The notes: generated by a model not told the origin, from the letters alone. 64,000 bases of DNA from Liolophura sinensis (GCF_032854445.1 NC_088302.1:49384046-49448045), one strand, 5' to 3'. Shown: positions 12,555-24,117, counted from the stretch's first letter. Program-made: numbers and translations.

Positions 12555-13012
12555 AACCTCAACAGGGATTCAAGTACATGTTGTTCGGTTAGCACAAACA
12601 AATGGTGTTTGGAGTTCTTTTGAATTACGTGTAGCCTACATGCAACTATTAACAACCCTGAAGCACTCAATAGGCGTCAAGAGGCCAAAGCTATAAAGCA
12701 AAAGTACAGCAGGTCTTTACTGTACAGCTGCTATGTATTTAATGTTACTGTGTTTCAGTGCCAGTGTTGTTGCGAATACATCCCAACGCCACAAACGATA
12801 ACGTAAATTCAGCGGCATACGTGACAAAAGGAACAACGTTGTACCTTTACATTGTTAATAACCTGAGATATGTCTTCTCCCTGACTGTACTATATTGTTA
12901 AAAAAAAAGATGAAGCAAGTGAGAAAAGCCTACACACTTCAATGTCAGACAGTTTTCATTACAACTGTGTTGAAAAAATATGATTATACGTGGGAAGGTG
13001 TTCAGCAACCTA

Positions 13013-13064
13013 CCCATCCATCCATCCATCGATCCATCCATCCATCCATCCATCCATCCATCGA
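13013..13064. repeat. (CATC)n microsatellite
   Basis: About 12 CATC units with two ATCG interruptions. Confidence 0.95.
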
Positions 13065-13367
13065 TCGCATGGATAGTGAGACTTAACGCGGATTGACCGA
13101 CAATGGAGAAAAGGAATCCTGGGTTAAAACCTCCAGTGCTGCACACTAACAAGATTTGTGACGTAGGCAGCCTACCCAGCTTCGGATTAGAAAAATGTAT
13201 CGCCGAGATTATGCCGTTTTGGTGACCATCTTTTGGACAAGTCTTTGGTGGTAAAGGGACTTTCAAACCCCTAACCTAATACAGGCAGAATTTATTTCAA
13301 CTGTTTAGGTCACAATTTCATTTTTATCTTGACGAATAATGTAGAATAATGTAGCTGTAAAATACTT

Positions 13368-13445
13368 ATTATTCGCTGGAATTTATTTTCGCAGATTTTT
13401 TCTAAAAATATGTTCGCGGGAATTAATTTTCGCGTATTGAAGAGA
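13368..13445. repeat. TTCGCG-rich repeat, copy 1
   Basis: TTCGCTGGAATT, TTTTCGCAG, TTCGCGGGAATTAATTTTCG. Shares this vocabulary with 14262-14358; probably a short mobile or palindromic element. Confidence 0.4.
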
Positions 13446-14261
13446 ATACTAAAAAACAGATCTTAAAATCTTAAACTTTTCCAAGATATAATATGACCGG
13501 AATGATTAAAGCACGTAAACAGGTATTGACATGGATGGCTTTAATCCTCCTTTGTTTCCTGAGGTGTCGCTAATCCTCGTGATCTGGGTCAGAGATTAAA
13601 ACCATGGGGCATGGATTATCACGACGTAAGAAGATTGCTTTCGCACATACCGAAAGTAGTACTCAAACAGGTGTCACTTCTTTCGAATCATTGATGAGCA
13701 CTTTTAAACACCTGGCAAACTGACCTGTCACCTTTTGAGCAGTTCAACCCAATATGAACATATGAATATTCAGCATATGAATTCACCATTATCGGAGCCA
13801 ATCACTCATTCTTCATCAAGCAACACAGTAAGTTTTGAATTGTTTTCAGTTTTAATCGTCCTTTGTAGCAGCAAAGATTGCCGTAGCTGTCAACGGCCAT
13901 TGTGTTGTTGTACACAATTCACAGTTTGTTAGAAGCTCACTCATTGGACCACAGGCAAGACACAGCCAATGAGATAGCGTGCATCAGAGCGACATTCACC
14001 ACAAGCCAGCACGTGCTGGTACCTACTTTTCTTTCACTTTACCGGTATAGCAAAGATTGATCAAACTAAAAAGGATTAAGCTCCCACTTTGTTTCATACC
14101 CACCAAGCCATAGCACCAGAGTTTGTATATATTTAAACCATATTTCTCTTCCCTGTTGTTAAAAAAATTAGCGTCGGGATTTCTTGGCGCAACTCTGGAC
14201 ACCCTGGCAAAGATTTCACTTCATTATTACTACTACCTGTAGTATATGATTCAATATTGGA

Positions 14262-14358
14262 TTTTTTTCGCTGGAATTGCGTTTCGCGATAAATTATTGA
14301 CCGCGAAATTCGCGAAAATTAGTTCCATGCGAAAGTTAGATCCACGCGATAATTAAAT
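14262..14358. repeat. TTCGCG-rich repeat, copy 2
   Basis: TTCGCTGGAATTGCGTTTCG and CGCGAAATTCGCGAAAATTA; contains several internal inverted TTCGCG/CGCGAA pairs. Confidence 0.4.
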
Positions 14359-14589
14359 ACTTCACAAAGTAGGGGAAAAGAGCATACATTTTAGTGGACA
14401 AGTTGTGTGTGCGACCCAATCCTGATTAATAAAAAGTAAAATCGTGCAGTTCAAATGTCGAATCATTGAGAATGTGACACGACACTTCACTGGGATTTCG
14501 TGACTGAATATGTGTCGCCGTCTCAACAAATGCAATGCAAAGATTATGTTTTGGGATATGCTGACAACACAGATTAGGCTTACCAATAT

Positions 14590-14975
14590 GCCACAATAGA
14601 CAGGAAAGGTTCTGGTACGTCAAGGCGGAGAATCGACCCCAGGGAGACGACAAGAATTTGCGAATTTCAAAATCCCATTACAATTCTGTAAATTTACGAA
14701 TCAGAAGTATAAAACTTGGTCGAAGTTATACGGCCATTAAACAGATGGATGCTTATTAATTAGCCGCCAAAAATGCAATCTCGATCAAACACACCAATTT
14801 CTGGTTCAAACAAGAAACTGTGTAGTTAATTTAGTGTATGGAGATCGACGCTAACCAGAGACAAGAGAAATGTTTTAATGAAATCATCAAATTTAAATAT
14901 CTGTGTGCTGTCAAAGTTTCGTATTGGATAACATTTGTCTTACAAAACTTTATAATGTTATCAGTTTTGGTGACC
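14590..14975 (+). repeat. Dispersed repeat R2, copy 1
   Basis: Shares AAGGCGGAGAATCG, TTTCAAAATCCCA, AGAAGTATAAAACTTGGTCG, GTGCTGTCAAA and AACTTTATAATGT in the same order with 17030-17365. Confidence 0.7.
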
Positions 14976-15040
14976 GCATTGGTGAGAGGCTTCATTACAC
15001 TGAGCTAGCGCGCTAACCAAAAGAGCCACGGAGGCCCCCG
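14965..15040 (-). mobile_element. SINE family 1, tRNA head only
   Basis: The minus strand reads GGCCTCCGTGGCTCTTTTGG then TTAGCGCGCTAGC and a GCCTCTCACCAATGCGGTCAC block. Only the head is kept, the opposite of the usual 5' truncation. Confidence 0.75.
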
Positions 15041-17029
15041 ATTCTATACATGTTTCAGTACAAAAAGTACGGACCCAAATGCACACATTAACTATATATT
15101 ACTTACCGCACTAAGCGTGTCCCAAGTTATTGCCTGAAACCTATCGAAACAGTTCTTATATAATTAACTCAACAGTTTTTATCTGTATTACCATCTGTTT
15201 TGTGCAGGTTGAATACCGAAACGGGATATAGCTCCTTCATGTATATGTATAGGCAGTATAATATTACTGTGTAATACAACAATTAATGATCAATCCTGTC
15301 TTGGTGTCGCGCAGAGTATGCTTTAGTTACAGGGGACCAGGCTGTGTTTAATGATTTTATTTGTAACTTGACATGGAGCCCTACACCAGTATATGCATTG
15401 AATTTCACGCCAGGTTCTGTGCATGTATGTGATGATCAGAATCTTACAAAAGCATCAATCAAACCATGACGGCACGGTGCATTGATACCCTATACAGGGG
15501 ATTAACTATGACAAAGACACCTCATCTAACATTTATAAGCCGAAGTTGTGAAATATATCAGCAATAACAATGTAGATGAACAAACATATGACAAACCTTG
15601 TAAAGTGTGGACTCCCTCAACTCTACAAAGCATAGTGTATCCTTCAGGGTTTATTTTCCGACCAGGCGTTGACTGAACTACATTTATATATATAAATGAA
15701 TGGTGTAAATGAAAAAAACATCTCTCACGCTGATGTAAAGTATTTGTCTATGCCATTTCAACAAAGCGAGGCTTCAGGTAATTATACCGTCCTTTAAAAC
15801 CACATTTGTAGCTGATCAAGCGGAACTTCTTTGAGGAACGAGTCCGCTTTAAATGGTAACGTTTAGTTCAACTAGACCCAACATGTATACAGTGTGTATA
15901 TAGTACGATATGTAATGCATTCATACTGGCCGATGTTTTCCCACTAATTATAACCTAGAAACTTAACTAATTCAAGAAACACAGCTTTGTGTAAAATGAA
16001 AATCTATATAGTACAGGACATACTTGCACTGGTCCTACAAACAGGTAGAATCGATTCTGTTCTATGTGTATACAGCTTCTTACAAAGCATTTTGTTTTCA
16101 TATAGAAATTATATATACTTTCTGCATTCCAATGCGATAACGCCGTGAAATTTAAGACAAAGGTCAAAATAAACTTAGCTTACAGAATTACATGAGTGTT
16201 GACTCCTGATATGTAAAACAATTTACGCTAATGCCGGTTCATTCACTTCACAAATGATGTAAAGTTTTAGTGAACGACGTAAAGTCCTGAGCAATATAAA
16301 TCCTTATTTTCATTTCATCAAAAAAGATCTAAAATAAAGAAGTTATTGAACTAATCTGGGGCTCTCTGTGTTGGCATAGGTCTATACGTACCACCGTTGT
16401 CCACCACTGGAATATCTGTCCATTCTTGTCAGCATAAATCCACTCCGCGTACAGGTAATTATTTGCCTATATAATGTATAATGAAGCTGTATCAGAATTT
16501 ATACAAGGAATATATCAAATGCATTCACATGTACAGATCTACTGTACAGATGTTCACAGCAGGAACCGTTATCCTCTGATGGCTATATGAGACGACGGTA
16601 GTATGATGTACAGGAATTTATAGCTCTGAGGAGTTGAAAAGACGATCTATGTACCTGTACACCTTTAGCTGTTGACCCCTCCTTGGGTCAGATGTGTACA
16701 CATGTACATTCATTGTCTACTGCATAGGCCTACTCTATCTGACCCGTTCTTAGATGTGATCTGTTGTCGCAAATGTCATGGTAGACTGGTATTTCTGAAA
16801 AAAAAAATGAAAAACGCTGCCTATTTTTGATCGCGAATCTTTTGTAACTGGTCCTTTTACGTGTGTCGGGTAAACGGAATTTCTGACTATGCGACTAATA
16901 GTCACAATATTCCAGTCCAAGAGGCCCCATGGTTTGAACCTCTTTAAAGCAGTGTGCCCTATACACAGTTTATACATATATTGCCATCATTATTCATCTT
17001 TTGCCCGTACGTCGGTGTTGTTACCTCTG
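15041..17029. other. Intergenic, nothing recognised
   Basis: AT-rich with many stops on both strands. Confidence 0.5.
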
Positions 17030-17365
17030 TTAAACACAAAGGACCTGGTATGGTAAGGCGGAGAATCGGCCCAGAGAGGTAGGCCCTACGAAAAGGGAAA
17101 GAGCAAATTTCAAAATCCCAGCATAATTCTGTAAATTTCCACATCAGAAGTATAAAACTTGGTCGAATTGCCCTTAAAAGTTATATAACCACAAAAGAGA
17201 AACTTGTTTAATTCAAACGAGGCACTGCATCTTTAATTTACAGTATCTTTACTGAATATTTCATATGTGTATTTCTACGTGCTGTCAAATTTTCATTTTG
17301 GTTAACATTTGTCTCCATATGTAAAAAATAAACTTTATAATGTGATAAGTTTTGTTATATTTTGA
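17030..17365 (+). repeat. Dispersed repeat R2, copy 2
   Basis: Direct repeat of 14590-14975. A shorter, reversed relative may lie at 18340-18430 (GATTCCCCGCCTTATCATAT). Confidence 0.7.
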
Positions 17366-17529
17366 CAAGTTTAAACTCCGTATTTCTGCCATAGTCTGTC
17401 ATGCATCCTTCATAGTACAGTGAACCACGAAGGTTGCACCTTCATGAGGAGTTCTTTGTGAGGATTTTTTCTTGGCAGCATACATTTTGTGTTAGTAAGG
17501 ATGTAGGCATTAAATAAGTGTTGTCATGA

Positions 17530-17892
17530 ATTAGAGTGAGTGAGTGCTTGGGGTTTAACGTTGTACTTACCAATTTTTTACCATATGACGACGAAGAAAT
17601 CGTTAGAATGCATGAAATGTGCCTCCTTGTTGCAGGACGGTTTTCCACCGCTCTTTCATCTAGTCCTGCTTCACTGAGACTCATTACCGAAGTCAAGTAA
17701 GCCGCACCGCTCGAGCCATTATACTGATACGGGTCAACCAATTGTTGCGCTTTCCCCTTCATGCTAAACACCAAGCGAGGAAGCTACAACTTCCTCTTTT
17801 AAAGTTTTGGTGTGACTCGATCCAGGACTGACCCTAGATCTACTCCTCCCGAAGGGGTCGCTCTGCCAACTGTGTTAGCGGGCCCGGTAGAT
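17530..17892 (-). mobile_element. tRNA-derived SINE, family 2
   Basis: A second SINE family of about 350 bp. Minus-strand order: tRNA-like head (TAGCTAACACAGTTGG-like A box), a GAGTCACACC block, AAGAGGAAGTTGTAGCTTCC, GGTTGACCCGTATCAGTATA, GCGGTGGAAAACCGTCCTGC, and an end of ACTCACTCAC. This copy is nearly complete. Confidence 0.8.
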
Positions 17893-18848
17893 CGTCATGA
17901 ATTAGATTGGTTAAGCCATGGTATTAGATAACGTGTGGCAACTATAACGAAATCATACGTGAATCCTGGTTGAGAGCACACGTGAACATAAACAGGTTAT
18001 GTGTAGCGGATAAATCTCAACATTTGTTTACATATATGTATTTAATTGATTTTTGCGTCCTCAAGAAGTTTTTAGAAAGTTACATTTCTGGTGTAGTGAT
18101 TTCCCCCACTCTACAGAGTATAATGCCAAAAAAATAAAAAAGAAAGATATTTCAGTGTAACTGGAGCAGGCTACCATTTTTTGATTTTATGACCAATACA
18201 TTGCTTCAATGCATGCTCTCCATATAACAGGAAATGAAAAGTAAAACAAAACTGAAAACAGAAATAGCCGTACGAATGTGTCAACAGCTGTCAATCACAG
18301 CTATATTCAGTTTCGCTTCTTGACGTGCACAGTTTCTTGCACTGTGGTCGATTCCCCGCCTTATCATATCAGATCCTTTAGCTATGCTGTAAATCAATTC
18401 TATCTCCAGGCTAACGGATCTCTTGGGACATATGTCAGAAAGACAATATAATTTCTGGACGAACTACTAATTATCTGTCTTAAATCGCCAATCTATATTT
18501 CAGCTATAGTCCATTTATGATGATATGGAGGAGCCTATACTTAAATAATTTCAATCATTCTATATTCATCCGGAAAATGGCACTGACTGCCAAATAATAT
18601 TTAATAGTGGTTCAAGGAATAGCAATTAAAATATTGTTATTGCTGAACTTGTAATACTGGTGGCCATGCAGCGCATGATTTCTGTCTGCTAAAGGTGCCA
18701 GTTGAAGATCAGCCATCTTTTGGTCATGGCGGTCCATATTTCTAAGGCTGAAGGTAACATAGAAATTAGAAATAAAGCACAGTAAATCTCATCAGGGCTT
18801 GCTCACCAAATTTGGCGAGATGTCGGAATCTGTCAATTAACGGATCTT

Positions 18849-19012
18849 AGACAATTTCCATCATTTCGATGCCAATCATGCACCTGTACACCAGAAACGG
18901 CAGGCTGGCAGCAAAAAAAGACTTTACACCTTAAAATACACAGAATTACATTTGTGATTACATTCCCTCCCGAAAAAAATGGAAGTTGTAATGGGGGTCT
19001 GTGTCCAAGTTC
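18849..19012 (-). mobile_element. Element R1, half A, inverted
   Basis: The reverse complement carries CAGACCCCCATTACAACTTC, a run of A/T, CTTTTTTTGCTGCCAGCCTG and CATGCTTGGTATC-like sequence shared with 49744-49915. Half B lies 1 kb away in the opposite direction. Confidence 0.65.
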
Positions 19013-19223
19013 TGCTGCGTTTCTACATACCACAGCAGATGACAAGTTTTCTGATACCAGTATCATCGTAAACACCTGTTGCCGTTACAGTCACGTTTAC
19101 TGTAGCAATTAGAGAATTTGTATTTAACGAAAACAGGTTCAAACACAAAATATGCGCTGGAAAAGTAGCATCTTTTCATACTGTGATGTAAGCCTACGTC
19201 CGTGCATTTTCCAATTTAGAGCA

Positions 19224-19388
19224 CCCCCCCCCCCCACACACACACCCGCTGAGTTAAATGCAATGTATGATCTTTTGATTTTCTCCTCAAGGAAATCTAA
19301 GAAAAAGTCTACTACACCTGAAACCTTAACAAGCCAATTTAAAATGACCATTTCCCCCCTAACACCCCCTACCACCCCCCCCCCCCCC
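19224..19388. repeat. C-rich stretch with poly-C runs
   Basis: C12 at 19224-19235 and C14 at 19375-19388. The stretch keeps a 161-codon plus-strand frame open, which I treat as a composition artefact. Confidence 0.8.
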
Positions 19389-20065
19389 TCATTACACAAG
19401 CCCTATTCAGCTTCCTGTGTTTGGGAACTCCTGTCTGGGAATTTTCTTTTTATGTCAGACGTGAGAATCATTTGGCAAGCTGTAGAGATATCTACTTTTT
19501 TTATACAGGCCTTTGTTTCTCACCCTCGTTCACACCTACTGACAGTAGGTTTACAACATGAAGTGGCTAAATTACTTTTAATTTCTACACATACTCGAGT
19601 TCAAGAGGGACAGCTCAGGAACGGTCACAAAGGATAGTCCACTTCCATGTTTTACATTATTAGGTACTAATCTAACCAAAAAACTTTCCCATTTATTAGA
19701 ATCTTCCCTCAATAAACCCGCTCGAAGCTAATGAACCCATCCCTCTAAAAATCCCCAGTATTAATATTAATCAGGTTCCCTTCTGATGACATTGACATTT
19801 TATCTTTGTTACTATAGGTTTATATATTGGGGAAAGCATGTCATTGTTTTTCGATGAACAAAACGCATTAACGCATTCTGCTTATCGCACACACCGTCCT
19901 GAAGTGTCAAAAACGACCAAAGGAGCAGCATTTCCCTTTGCTAACCGTAGAGCTCCAAGAGACAGCTCTTACTACTTTTTCGTCCTCTTCCTATCATCTT
20001 GTTTTCTCTGTGAATCTCTGGTGGTGACCTCTCGTTTGCGTTTCTCGTCGTCGCTGTTTATCTTC

Positions 20066-20347
20066 TGATGAAAGTTTGAAATTCTGGGCGAGAGGACACA
20101 AGGAGATTGGTGGTGATGAAGCTGCGACTAAAGTCCCCTTGGCGTTGCTAGGCACCCCTCCCAGCTGCCGGCATAGAAAGGTCCAGATTTTGACGGTCAA
20201 CCTATGTCAAGATTTTAATGGCTTCTTTCTGACAGGCTGGGGTAGGTATGCCCTAAAGTTTATTGGCCACGGAATGCTTGGGGCTGAGCTACAGGGCTAA
20301 ACGTTAACATTGTCGCTTATGGAAAACTATTGGGGGTCGGTGGCCAC
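20066..20347 (+). mobile_element. Element R1, half B, upstream of DNAAF6
   Basis: Shares GATGAAAGTTTGAAATTCTG, CTTGGCGTTGCTAGGCACCC, CAGCTGCCGGCATAGAAAGG and GCTTATGGAAAACTA with 49927-50215. It ends about 50 bp before the YY1-like motif of DNAAF6. Confidence 0.7.
20144..20156 (+). promoter_or_regulatory. RFX/X-box-like motif upstream of DNAAF6
   Basis: GTTGCTAGGCACC has one perfect RFX half site (AGCAAC on the minus strand) and one degraded half. RFX factors drive ciliary genes and DNAAF6 is a ciliary gene. The motif sits inside a dispersed repeat that has a second copy at 50005-50017, so it may simply be repeat sequence. Confidence 0.25.
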
Positions 20348-20397
20348 TTAGCTTAGTGGCAGACTTATCTCCCCTTGTGCGTTTCGCAAGGCACCGC

Positions 20398-20407
20398 AAG
20401 ATGGCGG
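20398..20407 (+). promoter_or_regulatory. YY1-like motif upstream of DNAAF6
   Basis: AAGATGGCGG lies about 310 bp before the DNAAF6 ATG. This is the core of the YY1-type element common in animal promoters close to transcription starts. The motif match is direct; its use as a promoter element is inferred from position. Confidence 0.4.
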
Positions 20408-20713
20408 TTCCATCGCCTAGAAACGTGTTTTGAGCAAGAGGTTGTTGTCATTAGTTTCCATCTGAAATTGACATGTTTTTTGCGGAGAAGTTTCAAATGC
20501 CAGTGGTTTGCGTTTAAAGAGAGACGTTTGTATATGAATGAAGACTATTTCATGCCTATACCATCGAGTTTTATACTTTGGTAAACTCGTGACAAATCAT
20601 TCGGGGGCGGGGGGCAATATAAGCGAGAATTTGATCAAGAAACAGGAACAATCTTTTTCAAGTGTAACTATACATTTTACAGATTCCTTTGGAGGTACTC
20701 TAGAAGTTTTTGA

Positions 20714-23700
20714 ATGGAGCTTGGTGGGCTACAAGCAGCTGCCTTAGCTCATCTCCTCAAGCCAAAGGATGAAGAGTCAGACAGTGATGAAGATCAGGCA
20801 TGTACCTTATAAGTTATTTCTAGTCCTTACTTTTACTTTTAGTCATCACCAAACAGTTATGTCCATCTTGTGTCAGCTGGATTTGTACCATTTTCAGTTT
20901 TCCAGATAATCTGAGTATTTCTGCAGAGCTCTTGTGATGGTCTTTTGTACAACGAGGTCTTAGTGGTTGCTAGCGAAGTGGCAGAAAAGTGACTTTTTTC
21001 CCCAATTGGTTTATCACTGGGCAGCCATTTTGTTTTTGACACAAGAGGGTGGTGACATGACCTCCATCATATAGAATATTTTATAAAAATTATTACTAGT
21101 TCTTACTTTTAGTCATCATTATAAAATCCTTTTGAACCGGTATAACAGACACTATGTTGATTGGACCCGTACTCATATAACTGAGGTGAATGTAAACTTA
21201 CACAGCTGCAAAGCATATAATGTTTTGTGCAGTATCAAAACGGTCCTGACTGTGTTCCTCCATATTTATTTATTTATTTATTTGATTGGTGTTTTACGCC
21301 ATACTCAAGAATATTTCACTTATACGACGGCAGCCAGCATTATGGTGGGAGGAAACCAGGCAGAGCACAGGGGAAACCCACGACCATCTGCAAGTTGCTG
21401 ACAGACCTTCCCACGTACGGCCGGAGAGGAATCCAGCATGAGCTGGACTTGAACACGCAGCGACCGCATTGGTGAGGGACTCGTGTTATTCTTTACTAAT
21501 AATGTGAATCTCCCCTTTCTTGTCTTTAAATATGTGTTAATGTTTCTGTTGTTTTTTCCCATGCACAGCCTAGCTCATCCGTGAACAAGTTCAATCCAGG
21601 AAATATTGGGCCCACAAAGACTGTTTCAACAAAAATAAATGGCAAGTTAACTTAAATGGTATTTAAGACCACAATTACAACAGATTCTTTTCCGAAACAT
21701 AGTCTGGGTTCCTTTTTCTTCACTTCTAATGTGAGATTATTTTCACAGATGAACGTAATGTATATGTATGCAAACCCTTATCGATTGACCCAGCCTGCTG
21801 TAAGGCCTTAACTTTAATCACTTTTGTTTAACACCTCACGTTAGATCAGTGTTTTGTATCATTCACAGTATTTTCATTATAGCATACCAGTAGGCCAGTT
21901 TACTCCCACATTTGTGAAAAATTTGGCTTCAGTAAATGTTGAACGACATTTTTCTAGTAATGACAGACTTATTTCTCCATTTTTTAGAAACCTCCACAAA
22001 GAAGCCCAATAGCAAAAACATTTGGGAAGCTGAAGAAGTGCCAGAAGGCTCCGAGTTCGATGATATTTATGACCCTAGACCTCAGCCTGAGTATGTACTA
22101 CTTGTGTTTATGTGATAGGCACATGGGTGAATAAAAACTTAGATTGAACATACTGTAATTTTTCAATTTTATCTCATGTTCGGGAGAAAACAAAGGTGTT
22201 TATTCAAGCGTATTCCAACGGCATTTTTCTGTGTAGACTGATAAAATTGTACTTTTTGTAAAGCCCTGACATTGGCCAACCCAACCAATGCAGTTTTGTC
22301 TCCAAAAGCAAATCAGAAAGGTGCATAAATCATTCTGGTACATGTATTGTATCAGATTTTTTCTTATTCCTTCGCAAGATATTGCTTGGAAATCCTAAAA
22401 TAAGTGCTGTATGTCCTTTCGTCCTTATGCATGGTGTGTCCGTCCCATTATTCCGAGCAGTCAGGAAGGCGAAATTTATTGCAATGGATACATTATACAC
22501 TGGCATTGTTCACTGTCATTATCTACCTGTTCCTGTATTTCTCATGTCTGATATATCATAAAATCTGTCAGGTACCTTTGTCTCCAGCTGTGTGTGTTCC
22601 CATACACCTCTGTTCTAGTCAAAATTGAAACTCCAAAACTGCTTTGCATATTTTTCAACTATTCTGTGTGTTTTACCCAAGCTGTACTTCCCAAAACACT
22701 TCTTCAGTTTTGTGTGATTATTTGGTACAGGTATGAGATTGTGTATAAGCAGGCTGTAACATCAGAAGACATGTTTCTGGGGATGAGCAATAAGACTCCA
22801 ACCACTGCTAGCTGTGAAGATATGGTGGTAAGCTAACATGTACATTGGCAGCTTTACTTCTTTCATCTCCAAAAAAAATGAAGTTTTTATTGACACAGTT
22901 GCATTAGTTACATACGTGTAGGAATGTCAGTATATATAACTGTCTGCACAAGAGAAATATTGATTACCCTTACTCACATCTGCATAATATTATTGCTTGT
23001 GGTGCGTACAGTAGTTACTTTGTTCTACCTTCAGTTCAGAAAACTATTTCTACGGTGAGAAAATTATTCCTCAAGCCATTAATCGTTCATTTGTGAAAAA
23101 GCTTTCTCACTAAACACATGTAGGTATAGATTATTTTTGTAGTTTATGTTTGAACACCTGGTACTGAATGATACAATGTGTACGTGTGAAGTTCATTTGA
23201 GATGATACATGTTCCTAACATTAGCATTAAATCAATGTCTCGAACTTTATTTTCTTACATTGACATTGTGCCCCTACACTCATTCATTCAACAGGTAAAA
23301 ATTCACTTACCTGGTGCAAAAATAGCTGATGTACAGTTGGATGTAAAAACCAAATTCCTGGACTGTAGGTCATCAAAGTTGTAAGTTTATATATATGTTA
23401 TTGACTGTAAATATTCATCCTTTTCATGTGGGTTTCAATGTATGGCATGTTCAATATTCCAGTCTTAGAAAATAGATATTAGGACAAATTGCTGGTAATT
23501 GTAATGGCCTTACATGGTACATGTACAACCTGAAATTTAATAATCAAATTGCCAAATTAGTGACTAAGCTTTCAGAACCAAAGCTGACATTTTATGACCT
23601 TTGTTTGCTTGTTTGCTTCTGAAAATGTGCTATTTAGGGCGAATACAGGATGGTAAGATGTATGACCAAAATTGTAAGTTTTAGGGCTTCATTTGTCTTT

Positions 23701-24117
23701 TATGTACTAATTAACATAGCCTATGGCTATAATCAAAATATGTAAAGTTAATTTGGAAATTTGAAAAACTTGAAGTCATGGCCATTATTTTACCACGTGT
23801 TGTATGTACAGAGAGTTAAAATCTAGACATAGGGTTTTCACAAAATCGGAATTCTTAACCTGCCACAGTAATACTATTGCACTGCTGTGTTGTACACCAG
23901 TTCTTTAACGTGTATGACACCATAGAATACAGTGTATGGTACATTTATTAACAAAATAACAAATCTTATTGTGTATATTTTTGGTTTCAGTAAGTTGGGT
24001 TTACACCTGCCTCACCCTGTTGACTCCAAGTCCAGTAAGGCCCAGTGGGATGGCAAGAAAGAAGAGTTGTGTGTGACATTAAGGCTTATGAGAGAGTATG
24101 ACATGCTGAATTTTTAG
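20714..24117 (+). CDS. DNAAF6: Dynein axonemal assembly factor 6 (PIH1D3)
   Basis: Six exons: 20714-20797, 21569-21641, 21988-22090, 22731-22827, 23295-23380, 23991-24117, giving 189 residues (the human protein is a little over 200). The order of conserved pieces follows human PIH1D3: an N-terminal helix with acidic run (LLKPKDEESDSDED), GNIGP, an IW-x-AEEVPEGSEFDD box, YEIVYKQ-x-VTSEDMFLGMS, then the C-terminal PIH1/CS-like domain with LPGAKIADVQLDV and the end MREYDMLNF. The family works in the cytoplasm with HSP90/R2TP-like chaperones to preassemble outer and inner arm dyneins for motile cilia and sperm. Introns 1 and 2 need GC donors (CAG|GCATGT and G|GCAAGT) to keep the frame; the other three are GT-AG. 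No neighbour is functionally linked. Confidence 0.93.
20798..20803 (+). other. GC-type splice donor, DNAAF6 intron 1
   Basis: Exon 1 ends GATCAG and the intron begins GCATGT. A GT donor four bases further on (T|GTACCT) would put exon 2 in a frame that stops at its first TAG, so the GC donor is the one that keeps the protein open. The acceptor is a normal CAG at 21566-21568. Confidence 0.75.
21257..21481 (-). mobile_element. SINE family 1, near full length
   Basis: In DNAAF6 intron 1, antisense to the gene. Tail, core, GTACGGCCGGAGAGGAA block and the B-box side of the head (CAAGTCCAGCTCATGCTGG on the minus strand) are present; the 5' end of the head is missing. Confidence 0.9.
21642..21647 (+). 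other. GC-type splice donor, DNAAF6 intron 2
   Basis: Exon 2 ends AATG and the intron begins GCAAGT, the preferred form of GC donors. The alternative GT (AA|GTTAAC) is a weak donor and gives phase 2, which makes exon 3 stop within eight codons when joined to its TTTTTAG acceptor. The conserved exon 3 frame requires phase 1. Confidence 0.75.
22155..22345 (+). mobile_element. Dispersed repeat related to the 38208 MITE-like element
   Basis: In DNAAF6 intron 3: TGTAATTTTTCAATTTTATC at the left, then TGATAAAATTGTACTTTTTG, AGCCCTGACATTGGCC, ACCAATGCAGTTTTGTCTCC. The right end is decayed. Confidence 0.5.

Larger units (their letters stand above)
11800..14589. other. Intergenic, upstream of the LRR/EF-hand gene
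   Basis: Holds simple repeats (poly-T, AT, CATC) and the two TTCGCG-rich repeats. Any upstream noncoding exon or promoter of the LRR gene would be here; I could not place it. Confidence 0.5.

Noticed and set aside
19152-19637. 161-codon plus-strand frame
   Set aside because: Kept open by C-rich simple sequence; proline-rich with no splice context or conserved motif.
20798-20810. Normal GT donor for DNAAF6 exon 1 at T|GTACCT
   Set aside because: Would join exon 2 so that it stops at its first TAG; GC donor keeps the conserved frame.
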